Position numbers and translations under genes: made by a program. Shown one piece after another: positions 24,504 to 32,083 of a stretch of DNA of 38,145 nucleotides. The DNA comes from DASPWV01 sp046727855 (GTDB lineage: Bacteria; Acidobacteriota; Vicinamibacteria; Vicinamibacterales; UBA2999): the NCBI GenBank assembly GCA_046727855.1, contig JBKPDL010000092.1, positions 1 to 38,145 on the forward strand, given 5' to 3'. The notes beneath the pieces were generated by a model that was given only the letters and a program-made list of their open reading frames with translations, ran no database searches and had not been told where the DNA came from. Positions within the stretch are counted from its first letter, which is position 1, and every line of letters starts with the position of its first letter.

Positions 24504-25795
24504 GACAACGTGAGCTGCCGCACGAGCCGTTCCGCCACGTCCGCCGAGGCGACGAGCGGATTGTGCGCGAGCGCGTCAATCAACGAGCGCTCGTTCATCG
24601 TCTCTGCTGCGGTAATCGTTTTTCGTTCGTATTCCTTGACGTGCGCGACGAGATCGCGCACAGCGGCCGGAAGGCTGCCAACTGGCTGCGGCTGAATGCC
24701 ACGGCGTCCGACCGCACAAGGCGCCTCGATGATATCGTCCGGCTCGAGCTCCGGAATATTGCCGTCGTTGGCGACGTCGAGGGGAATCACAGCGTTCGTG
24801 TCGTTCACGATGGCCGCAATGACGTCGTACGCGATGCGGTCGTACCCGGTGAGCGCCGCCCATGGCGACGGCGGTGTCGGCGTGAGTTGCCCGGTCTCGG
24901 CCTGCATGTACGATCCCGATCGTTCCCCGAGATATCGCTCGTAAATCTCCACGGCATTTGCCGGCCGTGTGGCGAGCTCGGCAAAGAGCCGCGCAGTCAG
25001 AGCGGTTACCTGCATCCCACGTGTGCGGCCCGCCGCCCGGGTGTTGGCGACGGCGCGGTCGGGGAACACGTAGAAGTACACGTACTCGGTAGGCAGCAGC
25101 CTGAGCTGCGACAAATAATCCGCCGGAAACAACGGCCGCGGGTAAATCTTCGACAGCGTGTCGGTGTTGGTCCAGATCTGCGCGAGCAACGGCCGGCCAT
25201 CCTGGTACACCTCACGGATCCAGCCAAGATGGTTCAAGCCGACGTAATCAAACGTGCATTCTCGCGCGTCGGTCTCCAGCGCATGCGCCGTCTCCGCAAA
25301 GAGCTCCGACGGCGTATCGCAGATACCGACGATCTTGACCTGCGCCGCCCGCCTCATCGCCTGGGTGATGATGCCGACGGGATTGGTAAAGTTGACGATC
25401 CATGCGTCTGGCGCGTGCTGCGCGATCGCTCGCGCGTAGCTGGCCGCGACCGGAATCGTCCGCACCGCCATCGCAAAGCCCGCGGGACCGACGGTTTCCT
25501 GGCCGACAATCCCATGTGCAAGCGATGTCGCTTCATCGTGCTCGCGCGCTGCGAGACCACCAACGCGGATGCTGGTCACGATGAAATCCGCGCCAGCGAG
25601 CGCCGGCGCCAGCTCGCAATGCGTTGTCACACGGGTGCGTGCCAGCCGCGCGCTGGCGAGACGCGCGATTATGTCCAGCCGTGCACCGTCAATATCGAAC
25701 AGCGCGATCTCGTCGATCGAAAGACCTCGACCAACGAGGCCGTTCACGAGCAGCGGCACTCTGACGCCACCGCCGCCAATAATGGCCAGCTTCAC
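24500..25795 (-). CDS. Glycoside hydrolase family 4 (NAD-dependent)
   Basis: A 431-residue GH4 enzyme. The GTG at 25795 was chosen because it overlaps the PfkB stop as GTGA, has GGAG 5 nt upstream and places the motif KLAIIGGGGVRVP at the N-terminus. GH4 enzymes use NAD and a divalent metal for an oxidation-elimination mechanism on alpha- or beta-glycosides, often 6-phosphorylated. Visible landmarks are the NAD loop GGGGVRVPLL (7-16), NFTNPVGIITQA (135-146), the metal-ligand Cys in GICDTP (Cys159) and the metal-ligand His in GLNHLGW (His189). The sequence leans to the 6-phospho-beta-glucosidase branch. Co-expression with a PfkB kinase fits a route from sugar to sugar phosphate to cleavage. 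Confidence 0.9.
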   Translation of the reverse strand: MKLAIIGGGGVRVPLLVNGLVGRGLSIDEIALFDIDGARLDIIARLASARLARTRVTTHCELAPALAGADFIVTSIRVGGLAAREHDEATSLAHGIVGQETVGPAGFAMAVRTIPVAASYARAIAQHAPDAWIVNFTNPVGIITQAMRRAAQVKIVGICDTPSELFAETAHALETDARECTFDYVGLNHLGWIREVYQDGRPLLAQIWTNTDTLSKIYPRPLFPADYLSQLRLLPTEYVYFYVFPDRAVANTRAAGRTRGMQVTALTARLFAELATRPANAVEIYERYLGERSGSYMQAETGQLTPTPPSPWAALTGYDRIAYDVIAAIVNDTNAVIPLDVANDGNIPELEPDDIIEAPCAVGRRGIQPQPVGSLPAAVRDLVAHVKEYERKTITAAETMNERSLIDALAHNPLVASADVAERLVRQLTLS

Positions 25796-26688
25796 GCGTT
25801 CTCCAGAATGCGGCGCGCCCACGCCGGGAGCTCATGGCGGGCCGGCAAAGCGGCAATGCCGCCCAACGCTTCGGTCGCTCGCGCGCCGACGTAGGTGGCG
25901 AGGCGAAGCGCACGCGCTGCGTCGGCGTGGCGCTGCAGCGCCGTAAGGAACCCGCCGTTGAAGGCGTCGCCTGCACCCGTCGTGTCGACGACGCGCGCGC
26001 GCTCTGCCTGCCGTCGCATGGTCGTGCCGTCGGCGTAGAGAATCGCACCTCGCGCGCCGCGCTTCACCACAACGCGCCGTGCGTGACGACGGGCGGCGGG
26101 GTAGAGCGTGTCTTCCTGCTCATTCATGAAAAGCCAGCCCACCTCCGCGGCCAGCGGGTTGAGCGCGCGATCTTTCGCAAGGCCATCGTTCCATCCGAAA
26201 TCCCACGACGTCGAGATGCCGCCGGCTCGCATCCGCCGCAGCACCGGAATCCAGGCGCGGCAGTTGCGCGGACTCAAGGCGAAATGCACGTGGCGTGGAC
26301 GGCGGGTCATCGTGCCAAGCTCGGCGAGCAATCTCGGTTCGAGCATACGATTCACACCTTCGAACGTGACGAAAGAGCGATTGCGCGACGTGGAGAGGGC
26401 AACCGAGACAGCAGGCGATTCAGCCGCACGCAGCACGTTGATGAGGTCCACGCCCTCGCGATCCAGCAGGGCAGCAGCCGTGCCGCCGAGGGCGCTCATG
26501 ACTCCGACTCGTAAGCCGAGCCGTGCCGCGGCAACCGCAGTGATGATTGCCCCGCCGCCGACGGTTGAGGCGAACGCAGGCACGCGGATCTCCTCTCCAG
26601 GTCGCGGCAAGCGAGGCAAACCTCCGAAAATAATGTCGTCGAATCCTTCACCGACTGTCAGCAAATCCACGAGCTTGGACGATAACAC
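25792..26688 (-). CDS. PfkB-family carbohydrate kinase
   Basis: A 298-residue ribokinase-like ATP-dependent kinase. It has the N-terminal GG motif (STVGGGAIITAVAAARLG, 41-58) and the C-terminal PfkB signature DTTGAGDAFNGGF (235-247) with the catalytic Asp241. The start is GTG 26688, with an in-frame GTG at 26670 as alternative; neither has a clear ribosome site. It is the first gene of the operon with the GH4 glycosidase and APC permease, with 4-nt overlaps throughout. Its substrate is probably a sugar or nucleoside imported from outside, but the sequence does not specify it. Confidence 0.88.
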   Translation of the reverse strand: MLSSKLVDLLTVGEGFDDIIFGGLPRLPRPGEEIRVPAFASTVGGGAIITAVAAARLGLRVGVMSALGGTAAALLDREGVDLINVLRAAESPAVSVALSTSRNRSFVTFEGVNRMLEPRLLAELGTMTRRPRHVHFALSPRNCRAWIPVLRRMRAGGISTSWDFGWNDGLAKDRALNPLAAEVGWLFMNEQEDTLYPAARRHARRVVVKRGARGAILYADGTTMRRQAERARVVDTTGAGDAFNGGFLTALQRHADAARALRLATYVGARATEALGGIAALPARHELPAWARRILENA

Positions 26689-26759
26689 GCGCTGTTCGCA
26701 AGCGGCCGAATGCAGCGAGGCACGTCGTTTGCACCCTACCGCTCCGGGGAGACGTGGAG

Positions 26760-27065
26760 ATGAGCGTGAAGCTGCTCCTGGGTATCGCGCTGTTCCTGAT
26801 CGGCCTCCTTACCGCGACGTTTGGGATCAGCCGAATCGGCCACGTGGAAGGGCCAAACGTGCAACACACCGCAGACTACACCACCGCTCCGCTACAACAG
26901 GCGTTTGAGACGGTGGCGCTGCCGGCGGTCGCCGGACTATCGCTCGCGCTTGGCGGCTTTCTGATTGGCATGAGCATGGGCGACTGGAAACACCCTCGCG
27001 CGCACCTCGAGCCCGGCGACGAGATCGTCGATCCCGAGGGCTACCACAAGATGAAGCACGTGTAG
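26760..27065 (+). CDS. Small two-segment membrane protein, unknown
   Basis: A 101-residue protein with two predicted membrane helices (about 4-23 and 52-72) joined by a polar loop and ending in a charged tail rich in His and Glu. ATG 26760 was chosen because GGGGAG lies 8 nt upstream. No family was recognised. It is followed after 19 bp by the amidohydrolase gene on the same strand and may be cotranscribed. The divergent gap to the PfkB gene is about 70 bp. Confidence 0.65.
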   Translation: MSVKLLLGIALFLIGLLTATFGISRIGHVEGPNVQHTADYTTAPLQQAFETVALPAVAGLSLALGGFLIGMSMGDWKHPRAHLEPGDEIVDPEGYHKMKHV

Positions 27066-27084
27066 TCGAGGTAAGCTGTCGGCA

Positions 27085-28761
27085 ATGCGCCGATTGCTCA
27101 CCTGGACGCTTCTCGCCTGCTCGATCAGCTGCGCGCAACCCGCGCCCGAGTACGACCTTCTCATTCGCAACGGCCGGCTATACGACGGTAGCGGCGGTGC
27201 CCCCGCGGATGCATCGATCGCTGTCACCGGCGATCGCATTGCCGCAATTGGTCCGCTCGATGGTGCCACCGCAAGCGTAGTGGTGGACGCGCGCGGGCTT
27301 GCGGTCGCTCCCGGTTTCATCAACATGCTCAGTTGGGCTGACGAGCCGTTGCTCGTCGACGCGAAATCGCAAAGCGACATCCGCCAGGGGGTCACGCTCG
27401 AAGTATTCGGCGAGGGGACGTCAATGGGTCCGCTCAACGATCGGATGAAGCGCGACCAGATTGAGCAGCAGGGCGACCTCCGCTACGAGATCACCTGGAC
27501 CACGCTGGGCGAGTATCTGAGCACGCTGGAGAAGAAAGGCATTTCTCCCAACGTCGCGTCGTTCGTGGGCGCGACCACCGTGCGGATTCACGAGATCGGA
27601 TACGACGATCGTCCGCCGACGGCGGAGGAGTTGGGGCGGATGAAGGACCTCGTGCGTCAGGCCATGCGCGAAGGCGCGTTGGGCGTCGGCTCGTCGCTCA
27701 TTTATGCGCCCGCCTTTTATGCCAAAACGCCTGAACTCGTCGAGCTGTCGAAAGCGGCCGCGGAGTTTGGCGGCATGTACATCTCTCACTTGCGCAGCGA
27801 GGGTGCGCGGCTGCTCGAAGCGATCGACGAACTGATTGAGATCGCACGTCAGGCCGGCGTGCCGGCCGAGATTTATCACCTCAAAGCCGCGGGACGTGAC
27901 CACTGGGGCAAGGTTGACGCCGCGCTCGCGCGCGTCCAAGAAGCGCGCCAGCAGGGCCTTCGCATCACGGCCGACATGTATACCTATCCCGCCGGCGCAA
28001 CCGGTCTCAACGCAACGATGCCGCCTTGGGTTCAGGAGGGCGGCTATGAGGCATGGGTGAAGCGTCTGAAGGATCCGGCGACACGCGCGCGGCTACGCAA
28101 GGAAATGACGACGCCGACCAACGAGTGGGAGAACTTCTTCATCGGGGCCGGACCAGACGGCATCCTGTTGTCGGGGTTCAAGAGCCAAGCGCTGAAGCCA
28201 CTCACCGGCAACACGCTGTCGGAAGTCGCAAAGATGCGCGGCAAGTCGCCCGAAGAAACGGCCATGGATCTCGTGATCGAGGACGGGAGCCGCGTCGATG
28301 CGGTCTACTTTTTGATGTCGGAGGACAACCTGCGGAAGCAGCTGCGCATGCCATGGGTCAGCTTTGCGTCCGACGCGGGTTCGCTCGCGCCCGAAGGCGC
28401 GTTCCTCGCCTCGAATCCGCATCCGCGCGCCTATGGCAACTTCGCGCGCTGGCTCGCCAAATATGTCCGGGATGAGAAGTTGGTGCCGCTCGAAGAGGGT
28501 ATTCGCCGGTTGAGCGCGCTTCCTGCCGAAAACCTGGGTCTGAAGGAACGCGGACGCCTCGCCGTCGGCATGATGGCCGACATCGTGATCTTCGACCCGG
28601 CCACCATTCAGGATCACGCGACGTTCGCGAAGCCCCATCAGTACTCGACTGGTGTGCGCGATGTGTTCGTCAACGGCGTGCAGGTAGTGAAGAACGGCGA
28701 GCACACCGGCGCGACACCGGGTCGCATCGTCCGGGGTCCAGGCTATCGCGCGGCGTCGTAG
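27085..28761 (+). CDS. Lipoprotein amidohydrolase (N-acyl-D-amino-acid deacylase-like)
   Basis: A 558-residue amidohydrolase-superfamily protein related to D-aminoacylases, which release D-amino acids from N-acyl forms. The lipobox LLAC (Cys12) points to a membrane-anchored, exported form. The small beta domain DLLIRNGRLYDGSGG and the barrel are recognisable, with SHLRSEG (His235), YHLKAAG (His265) and FASDAGS (Asp430). The usual metal motif HxH after PGFID is replaced by GFINMLSWAD, with Leu82 and Trp84 at the His positions. The usual Cys of GNCG reads FGEG. I recall a subfamily with this INMLSWA block, so it is probably natural and not damage. Substrate unknown. Its TAG is followed at once by repeat copy D. 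Confidence 0.87.
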   Translation: MRRLLTWTLLACSISCAQPAPEYDLLIRNGRLYDGSGGAPADASIAVTGDRIAAIGPLDGATASVVVDARGLAVAPGFINMLSWADEPLLVDAKSQSDIRQGVTLEVFGEGTSMGPLNDRMKRDQIEQQGDLRYEITWTTLGEYLSTLEKKGISPNVASFVGATTVRIHEIGYDDRPPTAEELGRMKDLVRQAMREGALGVGSSLIYAPAFYAKTPELVELSKAAAEFGGMYISHLRSEGARLLEAIDELIEIARQAGVPAEIYHLKAAGRDHWGKVDAALARVQEARQQGLRITADMYTYPAGATGLNATMPPWVQEGGYEAWVKRLKDPATRARLRKEMTTPTNEWENFFIGAGPDGILLSGFKSQALKPLTGNTLSEVAKMRGKSPEETAMDLVIEDGSRVDAVYFLMSEDNLRKQLRMPWVSFASDAGSLAPEGAFLASNPHPRAYGNFARWLAKYVRDEKLVPLEEGIRRLSALPAENLGLKERGRLAVGMMADIVIFDPATIQDHATFAKPHQYSTGVRDVFVNGVQVVKNGEHTGATPGRIVRGPGYRAAS

Positions 28762-28923
28762 GAATTAGCCAAGGGCCCTGCCGGGCCCTGCCCTTGATAT
28801 CCGGCTAACTCCGCGGCCCTTGGCTAATTCTTGTTGTTGGCTTGGCGCGCTCCGCGCGCCGTAGACCGTTATGCGGGTCCACAACGCGTACAAGATTCAC
28901 GTCTGTGGCCGCATAACGGTCTA
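28762..28923. repeat. Composite palindromic element, copy D
   Basis: Directly after the amidohydrolase TAG the element begins GAATTAGCC, and its far arm ends GGCTAATTC: both arms changed together from the GAACTAGCC / GGCTAGTTC of other copies. The second module is 28765-28827 with a 10-bp internal expansion (GGGCCCTGCC repeated). The GGCGCGC/GCGCGCC hairpin and the 62-bp hairpin (28862-28923, one loop substitution) follow. It lies between the amidohydrolase and the proline dehydrogenase. Confidence 0.93.
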
Positions 28924-28959
28924 ACGTAGGTAGCGCGGAGCCTCGGCTTCGCGATCGAG

Positions 28960-29880
28960 ATGATCCGTACGCTTCTCCTCAAAGCCTCCGAAAGCCGCTG
29001 GCTGCGCAATCAGGGAGTCCGCGCCCCCTTCGTCCGGCGCGCCGTGTCGCGCTTCATGCCGGGCGAAACGTTCGATGACATGCTGCGCGCCGCCGACGAA
29101 ATGCGGCCGATCGCTACGGTGTTCACTCGGCTTGGCGAAAATGTCACCGATCTGGCCGAAGCGCAGGCGGTCGCGGACCACTATGCGCAGGCAATCGGCC
29201 GAATCCAGCAGGCCGGCCTCGCCTGCGAGCCGTCGATCAAGCTGACGCAGCTCGGTCTCGACATCGATCGCGACAAGGCAGCCGCTCACGCGCGCGCGAT
29301 CGCGGCACGCGCGCACGCCACGGGCAGCTACATCTGGATCGACATGGAACAGTCGCCGTACGTCGACGTCACCCTGGAGATTACCGAGAGCCTTCGCCGC
29401 GAGTTCGCTGCGGTGGGCGTGTGCCTGCAGGCATACCTGCATCGGAGCAAGGACGATCTCGCGCGCATGCAGGCGGTCGGCGCCGGTGTGCGGCTGGTCA
29501 AAGGCGCCTATCGCGAGCCGTCGTCGGTTGCCCTGCCTGTCAAGCGCGACGTCGATGCCAATTACTTCGCGCTCGCAAAGACGATGCTTGCCGCGACTGG
29601 AACGGGCCGGCCACGCGCAGTGTTCGGCACGCACGATACGCGCCTCATCGCGGACATCTGCCGCCAGGCTCGCGCGACCCGCGTTGCTCCGGGCGGGTAC
29701 GAGTTCCACATGTTGTACGGGATCCAGCGCGGAGAGCAACTTCGCCTTGCACAAGCCGGCGAGCACGTGCGCGTCTTGATTGCCTACGGAACCTACTGGT
29801 TTCCATGGTATATGCGGCGGCTGGCGGAGCGACCCGCGAACTTGTGGTTCGTCGCAAAAAACCTCGTCGGTCGCAGATAA
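28960..29880 (+). CDS. Proline dehydrogenase
   Basis: A monofunctional 306-residue FAD enzyme that oxidises proline to pyrroline-5-carboxylate, the first step of proline breakdown, at the membrane. Motifs are SIKLTQLG (92-99), QAYLHRS (157-163), RLVKGAYRE (178-186), GTHDTRLI (223-230), the YEFHMLYGI block and the C-terminal WYMRRLAERPANL with the paired Arg that bind substrate carboxylate. No P5C dehydrogenase is adjacent. The start ATG 28960 has no strong ribosome site and stands 36 bp after repeat copy D, so it may rely on transcription reading through from the amidohydrolase gene. Repeat copy E overlaps its TAA. Confidence 0.92.
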   Translation: MIRTLLLKASESRWLRNQGVRAPFVRRAVSRFMPGETFDDMLRAADEMRPIATVFTRLGENVTDLAEAQAVADHYAQAIGRIQQAGLACEPSIKLTQLGLDIDRDKAAAHARAIAARAHATGSYIWIDMEQSPYVDVTLEITESLRREFAAVGVCLQAYLHRSKDDLARMQAVGAGVRLVKGAYREPSSVALPVKRDVDANYFALAKTMLAATGTGRPRAVFGTHDTRLIADICRQARATRVAPGGYEFHMLYGIQRGEQLRLAQAGEHVRVLIAYGTYWFPWYMRRLAERPANLWFVAKNLVGRR

Positions 29881-30022
29881 CTAGCCAAGGGCCCTGCCCT
29901 TGATATCCGGCTAACTCCGCGGCCCTTGGCTAGTTCTTGTTGTTCGCGCTCCGCGCGCCGTAGACCGTTATGCGGGTCCACAACGCGTACAAAATTCACG
30001 TCTGTGGCCGCATAACGGTCTA
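29879..30022. repeat. Composite palindromic element, copy E
   Basis: The proline dehydrogenase TAA runs directly into CTAGCCAAGGGCC, so the stop codon is fused to the element. The second module is 29881-29933 (53 bp, unexpanded). The central small hairpin is shortened (GCGCTCCGCGCGCC), and the 62-bp hairpin is 29961-30022 with a loop identical to copies A and B. Confidence 0.92.
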
Positions 30023-30085
30023 ATCTGCGTTGCAACTGCGTCCATCTGCGTTGCATCTGCGTCTCATCTGCATTTATCTGCGTTC
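30023..30085. repeat. ATCTGCGTTGC low-complexity repeat
   Basis: About six variants of ATCTGCGT or ATCTGCGTTGC lie in a row between repeat copy E and the stop of the Gfo/Idh gene. It is a direct, degenerate repeat with little self-complementarity and no coding character. Confidence 0.75.
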
Positions 30086-30101
30086 CCCCGCGTAAGCCTT
30101 A

Positions 30102-31121
30102 CTACGGCTTAAAATGCGCAACATTCACCGTCGCGCCCGTATCCCGCGCGCGCGTCGCCGCCACGCCGATCCGGAGCGCCTCGAGCCCGTCGTTGATCGT
30201 GATCGGCGGCTGACGGTCCTGCAGCACGTTCTGCGCAAAGTTCTGCAGCTGATTGGTGTACGCGTCGCGGAATCGTTGCATGAAGTACGGAACCGTATCG
30301 TGCGACACGCCGTTCGCCTTCGTCATCACCGTAATCGGCGTTTCGCGAAGGTAGCCGATGCGGATGGTGCCCTCGAGGCCGAGAATCTCCGTCGAGATGT
30401 CGTAGCCGTAGATGCCGCTACGCGTGAGATCGACCACGCCTAACTTGCCGCTGACGAACGTGAGGCTGGCAATGGCGTTGTCGATGTCGCCGACCGTGGC
30501 AAGCTCTGGATACGCGATTGTCGCGCCGATGGCGGCGACTGATTTCACGTCGCCCATGAACCAGCGGGCGAGATCGAAATCGTGGATGCCCATGTCGATC
30601 AGCATGCCGCCGCTGCTTTTTGGATTGGCGTAGTCGAGACTGGGCCGAAACGGATCGCGCGAGGTGGCCTTGAACACGAGCGGCGTGCCGATGCGTCCGG
30701 CATCGATCTGTCTCTTGGCGGCCGCGTAGCCGGCGTCGAAGCGGCGCATGAAGCCCATCTGGAAAAACATGCCGGACTGTTCGATTGCCGATTTCATCTC
30801 CACCACTTCCGCGATCGACAACGCAGGCGGCTTTTCGCAGAACGTCGGCTTCTTGCGCGCCGCGGACGCGAGCACCTGCTCGCGATGCACGTGCGTGGGC
30901 GTGACGATCACGATCGCTTCGACGTCGTTGTCGTCGATGAGCGCCATCGGATCCGGATACTGACGCGGGACGTCGAATTCCTCGGCGACTTCTTTCGCCA
31001 GCGATGCGGCGGTATCGGACACGGCGACGAGCCGGGTTTCAGGAATACGCCCCGCGAGATCGCGGGCGTAGACACGGCCGAGGCGGCCGAGGCCGATCAA
31101 ACCAACGTTGAGTCGTTTCAT
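30102..31121 (-). CDS. Gfo/Idh/MocA-family oxidoreductase (inositol dehydrogenase-like)
   Basis: A 339-residue NAD(P)-dependent sugar or inositol dehydrogenase from ATG 31121, which overlaps the TGA of the binding-protein gene by 4 nt. The N-terminal Rossmann motif is GLIGLGRLG (7-15), the EKP motif sits at CEKP (95-98), and the catalytic region is DMGIHDFDLARW (176-187). The sequence resembles myo-inositol 2-dehydrogenases. It is the last gene of the six-gene sugar operon and probably oxidises the imported compound. The exact substrate cannot be read from the sequence. Confidence 0.9.
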   Translation of the reverse strand: MKRLNVGLIGLGRLGRVYARDLAGRIPETRLVAVSDTAASLAKEVAEEFDVPRQYPDPMALIDDNDVEAIVIVTPTHVHREQVLASAARKKPTFCEKPPALSIAEVVEMKSAIEQSGMFFQMGFMRRFDAGYAAAKRQIDAGRIGTPLVFKATSRDPFRPSLDYANPKSSGGMLIDMGIHDFDLARWFMGDVKSVAAIGATIAYPELATVGDIDNAIASLTFVSGKLGVVDLTRSGIYGYDISTEILGLEGTIRIGYLRETPITVMTKANGVSHDTVPYFMQRFRDAYTNQLQNFAQNVLQDRQPPITINDGLEALRIGVAATRARDTGATVNVAHFKP

Positions 31122-32083
31122 GATTGTGAGCGGACAGTCTCCTTGGTCACCATCTCGAGCTTCACCATGATGTCGGCGGGGAGCCTCTCGCCGGCCATCA
31201 CCTTCACGGCACTTTCCACAGCCGCTTTGCCCATCTCGTAGGGGAACTGTGCCACCGAGGCCTGCATCGTCCCTGCCGCAATCGCCTTCTTCGCATCGTC
31301 GAGGGCGTCGAAGCCAATTACGCGAATCTTGCCGGTCTTGCCGGCGGCGGCAATCGCTTCGATGGCGCCAAGGGCCATCAGATCGCTTGCGGCAAACACC
31401 GTATCGATATCCGGATGGGCCTGCAGCATGTTTTGAAAAACGTTGAACCCTTGATCGCGCTCCCAGTTGGCCGGCTGCGAGGCCACGATGGTGATGCCAG
31501 GCTGCTGTGCGACGGCATCGCGGAACCCGCGCAGGCGTGAGTCGCCGGTCTCGTGGCCTGGAATGCCCTCGAGGATGCCGACGCGCGCCTTGCCGGCGGT
31601 GATCTTGATGGCGTAGTCGCCTGCCAGCCTTCCGCCTTCGTAGTTGTCGGACCCGATGAACGTTTGCGCTTGAACGCCCGCGTCGGACGCCGCCTTGGCG
31701 TCGAGGCGAGTATCGACGATGACGATGGGAACGCCGGCGTTTTTGGCTTTGACGAGTGCGGACACGATTTCGCGCGAGCCGCTCGGTGTAATGCACAAGA
31801 CCTTGATGCCCGTCTGGATCAGGTTCTCGACGATCTGCATCTGCTTCTCGACATCGATTTCGCGCTCGGCCGCCTGCACCTGCAAGGTTACGCCCAGGCG
31901 GTCGGCGGCTTCCTGCGCACCGCGTCGCATATCCACGAAGAACGGATGATTCAGCGTCTTGAGCACCAGCGCCACGGCCGGTTTTCCCGCTGCCGCGTTG
32001 TTGTCGCCGCGGTTGCAGCCGAGGGTCGAAAAGACGAGTGCGGGCAAGAGAGAGAAAACAGTCAGAGTGCGCATCATGATCAC
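31118..32083 (-). CDS. Sugar ABC transporter substrate-binding lipoprotein (RbsB-like)
   Basis: A 321-residue periplasmic-binding lipoprotein, with a signal sequence ending in the lipobox STLGC (Cys23 from the GTG start). It has the type I sugar-binding fold of the ribose/galactose/inositol family: VALVLKTLNHPFFVDMRRGAQEAA, then TFIGSDNYEGGRLAG, GIPGHETGDSRLRGF, ASDLMALGA, VIGFDALDDAKKAI and VAQFPYEMGKAAVE. GTG 32083 overlaps the permease TGA by 4 nt; ATG at 32077 and 32074 are alternatives. It captures the sugar for the adjacent permease and ATPase. Confidence 0.93.
   Translation of the reverse strand: MIMMRTLTVFSLLPALVFSTLGCNRGDNNAAAGKPAVALVLKTLNHPFFVDMRRGAQEAADRLGVTLQVQAAEREIDVEKQMQIVENLIQTGIKVLCITPSGSREIVSALVKAKNAGVPIVIVDTRLDAKAASDAGVQAQTFIGSDNYEGGRLAGDYAIKITAGKARVGILEGIPGHETGDSRLRGFRDAVAQQPGITIVASQPANWERDQGFNVFQNMLQAHPDIDTVFAASDLMALGAIEAIAAAGKTGKIRVIGFDALDDAKKAIAAGTMQASVAQFPYEMGKAAVESAVKVMAGERLPADIMVKLEMVTKETVRSQS

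Noticed and set aside
28762..30022. Composite elements as integron attC sites
   Set aside because: Closeness to stop codons is attC-like, but the hairpin ends do not fit RYYYAAC...GTTRRRY in the right order. The elements are dispersed among genes on both strands, and no integrase gene was seen.
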